DNA of 64,000 bases from assembly GCF_028473605.1 (NCBI RefSeq), contig NZ_CP097267.1, forward strand, positions 461,501-525,500, read 5' to 3'. Below are positions 62,088-64,000 of this stretch, piece by piece. Within the stretch, counting starts at the first letter, position 1, and every line of letters begins with the position of its first letter. Under the pieces are notes generated by a model that was not told the DNA's origin, did not search any database, and saw nothing but the letters and a program-made list of their open reading frames with translations. Both the position numbers and the translations under genes were made by a program. Source of the stretch: Acidovorax sp. NCPPB 3576. GTDB taxonomy: Bacteria; Pseudomonadota; Gammaproteobacteria; Burkholderiales; Burkholderiaceae_C.

Positions 62088-62723
62088 TCAGGAGATGCCA
62101 CAGTCGACAATCGAAATGGCAAAGGGAAATGCAGGAAGCAGAAAAGTCTTTTCTGCCAACGGCTCTGAACGTCTGCCTGGCAAGTCAAGAATCGACTGTT
62201 TTCCAATGGAGACGCCATCGGCCACGATCACCCCGGTACCCAGTATTGCGTTGGCGCCCACTCGCGCCTGCATTCCGATGTGCACTCCATCGGCGATCCA
62301 AGAGGAAGAGGCTATCTGAACATCCGCCCCCAAGACGCAGCCTGCACCGATCACGCTATTGAAACCAACGCGGCAGCCTGGGCCGACGCTTGCTCCCACA
62401 CCAATGATGCAGTTTTCGCCGATGGTGGACGTGGCTGAAATCATTGCACCTCGGCAGATCAGTGATGGCATGCGAAAGCCTCGACTCTTGAGTTCTCCCA
62501 TCAATTCAAGGCGGCGAAAATTCAAGAACTGGGACCCCCAGACCACAAAGGCTGTTGCTTCAGCCGGGGATGCTTCCGCCAGGGCTCCCAAGTCAAACCG
62601 ATAGTCGCGGTCCTGGCCAATATCGATAGGGTGCAGCGTTTCTTCGGATGCGACTTCAGACCAGTGCGCAAGAGCGGCAGCCAGCAACGCCCCAGTGCCG
62701 ATCACAAACTTCTCAGAGGGCAT
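62088..62723 (-). CDS. NeuD/PglD-like left-handed beta-helix acyltransferase
   Basis: This 211-residue protein has an N-terminal Rossmann-like part (KFVIGTGALLAAALAHWSEV) and a C-terminal hexapeptide-repeat helix (from about residue 105, MISATSTIGENCIIGVGASV, then GCRVGFNSVIGAGCVLGADV). Such proteins O- or N-acylate sugars using acetyl-CoA. The histidine usually used as base may be in WIADGVHIGMQ. It starts 11 bases inside the end of the Rieske gene, so it is tightly coupled to it. Confidence 0.8.
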   Translation of the reverse strand: MPSEKFVIGTGALLAAALAHWSEVASEETLHPIDIGQDRDYRFDLGALAEASPAEATAFVVWGSQFLNFRRLELMGELKSRGFRMPSLICRGAMISATSTIGENCIIGVGASVGPGCRVGFNSVIGAGCVLGADVQIASSSWIADGVHIGMQARVGANAILGTGVIVADGVSIGKQSILDLPGRRSEPLAEKTFLLPAFPFAISIVDCGIS

Positions 62724-63864
62724 GTCGTCCCTCCATTACATCCATGTACCAGCGTTCGACGGCCATGTTGCCGAACTCGAAGTCGCCTAAGGTGGCCCTT
62801 GGCGAGCCGGGGCGAAGTGCCGCCTGCACTTTTTCCATGACGGATATGTCTTCACGCAGCACTTTTTCTGCGCCCTCCAGATGCGCAAGCAAAACCGCTG
62901 CGGAGGTTGGGTAACGGCGCTTCTTTCGGGCGGTGACGTAATAGATGACCAGATCGGTTCGTGCTGCAGAGATTGGCTGGTGATGCTCAATGATGAATGA
63001 GTAGCCACCCGATCCAGAGGCGATGTGCAGATTGGGGAAGACGAGCCAGTTGAGATACCAATCGTCAGTGCCGTATCGATCAACGTTGTCATGCCAAGCG
63101 TACTGCGGCATCTGAACAAGGGGCTCGTTAAGTCCCCCGTTGCTGAATGCGCGCAGATGGGCGAGATGCGCTTCGCGCCCTATGCTGCCACTGGCGTGGT
63201 AACTCTTGGCCGCGGTTACCGCGTTTTCGTCCATCTGCACCTGGAATTTCACTTGCTGATACACGCTCTGCTGGTGCAAGTAGCGTGGATGCAAGCTGTC
63301 GCGAAGGTTTTCGTAAGCCAGTTTCCAGTTGAGCTTCGTGGGCAGGGTAGCGATGAGCACCTCGCTATCAAAATGTTCAGAGGCCGAGCGCAGGGAGGCC
63401 AGCGCTTCCATGGAGAACTGTTCATGCAATTCCACGGGTTTGCTGCCAACGTTCACGAACACCAAGTTGCCGATGCATTCCACTGGAAAGCGTCGTAGTT
63501 TCAGGCATTCCCTTTCCGGCGCTGGCAGCCGATATGCCGTGTCTTGAAAAGGGATGTTGTCAACGGCCCCATCATCACGATAGCCCCAGCCGTGGTAGCT
63601 GCAAACCAGGGGCCTGACGCCGTGGGCCTGGTATTGCAGCGGGTTTTGTCGATGCAGGCAGATGTTTTCGAAGGCTCGTAGTTCGCCATTGAAATTCTGC
63701 ACCACGACCTCAACACCGCAAACACTGCGGGTAACGAATCCGTTGTGTTTGGCAAGCAGCATGCGTGGGGCCACGAATTGCCACAGCGGACGCATCAGTG
63801 CTTCGCGTTCGCGTACGAACCACGCTTCGTCGATATAGGCCTCGGCCGGCAGGGTCGATCGCAT
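62713..63864 (-). CDS. Rieske [2Fe-2S] non-heme iron oxygenase
   Basis: This 383-residue protein is the alpha-subunit type of a Rieske oxygenase. The Rieske cluster ligands are in ENICLHRQNPLQ and PLVCSYHGWGY (C-x-H ... C-x2-H). The catalytic iron site is in ENLRDSLHPRYLHQQS (D-x2-H-x4-H), with the bridging aspartate in place. It needs an external ferredoxin and reductase, which are not adjacent. These enzymes usually act on aromatic or small organic substrates; location inside a glycan set suggests oxidation of a sugar or of a sugar-linked group. It overlaps the acyltransferase gene by 11 bases and the next gene starts just outside its start. Confidence 0.85.
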   Translation of the reverse strand: MRSTLPAEAYIDEAWFVREREALMRPLWQFVAPRMLLAKHNGFVTRSVCGVEVVVQNFNGELRAFENICLHRQNPLQYQAHGVRPLVCSYHGWGYRDDGAVDNIPFQDTAYRLPAPERECLKLRRFPVECIGNLVFVNVGSKPVELHEQFSMEALASLRSASEHFDSEVLIATLPTKLNWKLAYENLRDSLHPRYLHQQSVYQQVKFQVQMDENAVTAAKSYHASGSIGREAHLAHLRAFSNGGLNEPLVQMPQYAWHDNVDRYGTDDWYLNWLVFPNLHIASGSGGYSFIIEHHQPISAARTDLVIYYVTARKKRRYPTSAAVLLAHLEGAEKVLREDISVMEKVQAALRPGSPRATLGDFEFGNMAVERWYMDVMEGRHAL

Positions 63865-63868
63865 GGTG

Positions 63869-64000
63869 TCAGCGCCGTCGCTCGTAGGTGTAGCCCGCGC
63901 CGATCATGCGCGCAGGATTGGGGAAGTGTGTAGCGATGAAACTACCGGCAGCCAAACCGACTGTCTGCTGCCGTGAGACGTCTATTACGCAATGTCGGCC
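63869..64000 (-). CDS. C-terminal part of an unidentified gene (cut by window edge)
   Basis: The last 43 codons of a minus-strand gene are visible, ending at a TGA at 63869-63871, just upstream of the Rieske start (five bases between). The visible residues contain VGLAAGSFIATHFPNPARMI and end in an arginine-rich GAGYTYERRR. No family was recognised from this fragment. Tight spacing puts it in the same transcription unit as the Rieske, acyltransferase and FkbM genes. Confidence 0.6.
   Translation of the reverse strand, partial: GRHCVIDVSRQQTVGLAAGSFIATHFPNPARMIGAGYTYERRR

Noticed and set aside
1..64000. CRISPR arrays, tRNA or rRNA genes, prophage or insertion sequences
   Set aside because: None could be recognised. 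The tandem and dispersed repeats seen are too short or irregular for CRISPR, and no transposase or integrase frame was found.

Overview
The window is high-GC DNA (about two thirds G+C) from a motile betaproteobacterium. It is most like Comamonadaceae, Acidovorax or Paracidovorax type. The basis is the flagellar gene order (flgB to flgL facing flgA and flgMN; flhB-flhA-flhF-flhG-fliA; cheYZ; motAB), the betaproteobacterial style of the type VI secretion effector genes, and a dispersed intergenic palindrome. This assignment is inferred from gene content, not from a search. No rRNA, tRNA, CRISPR array, insertion sequence or integrase was recognised.

Layout. (1) 1-14106: metabolic and regulatory genes. 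These are a LysR regulator, an HD-domain protein, a histidine phosphatase followed by the stub of a lost aldo/keto reductase, and two low-GC secreted proteins (one a putative LAS-type metallopeptidase). They are followed by a threonine dehydratase-like enzyme, a VOC protein, two tandem PhzF paralogues, a glutathione S-transferase, an aminotransferase, an EamA exporter, and a LysE exporter divergent from its likely MocR-type regulator. (2) 14289-25249: a type VI secretion effector island. It holds vgrG, a DUF1795/Eag chaperone, a 1642-residue prePAAR/PAAR/Rhs effector and a small immunity candidate. A duplicated, broken Rhs tail follows, carrying a second toxin tip with its Imm50-like immunity gene, then decayed fragments and another immunity-like gene. 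G+C drops sharply in the tips and immunity genes. (3) 25591-49135: an almost uninterrupted motility block. It has an HDOD gene, flgLKJIHGFEDCB on the minus strand, flgA and flgMN on the plus strand, fliA-flhG-like-flhF-flhA-flhB, cheZ-cheY and motB-motA. (4) 49377-64000: a glycan island. A SPINDLY/OGT-like glycosyltransferase leads a tightly overlapping plus-strand operon for a CDP-3,6-dideoxyhexose (DegT aminotransferase, RfbF, RfbG, RfbH, an RmlC-like epimerase, an SDR reductase). It converges on a minus-strand set: an FAD oxidoreductase, a WavE-like protein, two FkbM methyltransferases, a left-handed beta-helix acyltransferase, a Rieske oxygenase and a partial gene.

How the parts work together. 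The T6SS genes form a complete spike-chaperone-effector-immunity set, with a silent alternative tip downstream that shares about 1 kb with the active gene and could be swapped in by recombination. The motility genes are arranged so that early promoters near flgB/flgA and flhB, which carry FlhDC-like inverted repeats, feed the hook-basal body and export apparatus. A sigma-28-like site in front of flgM would serve the late stage. The glycan island sits directly beside motAB, so it may decorate flagellin or build an O-antigen. Its most unusual member is the Rieske non-heme iron oxygenase, translationally overlapped with an acyltransferase, which suggests an oxidised, methylated and acylated sugar.
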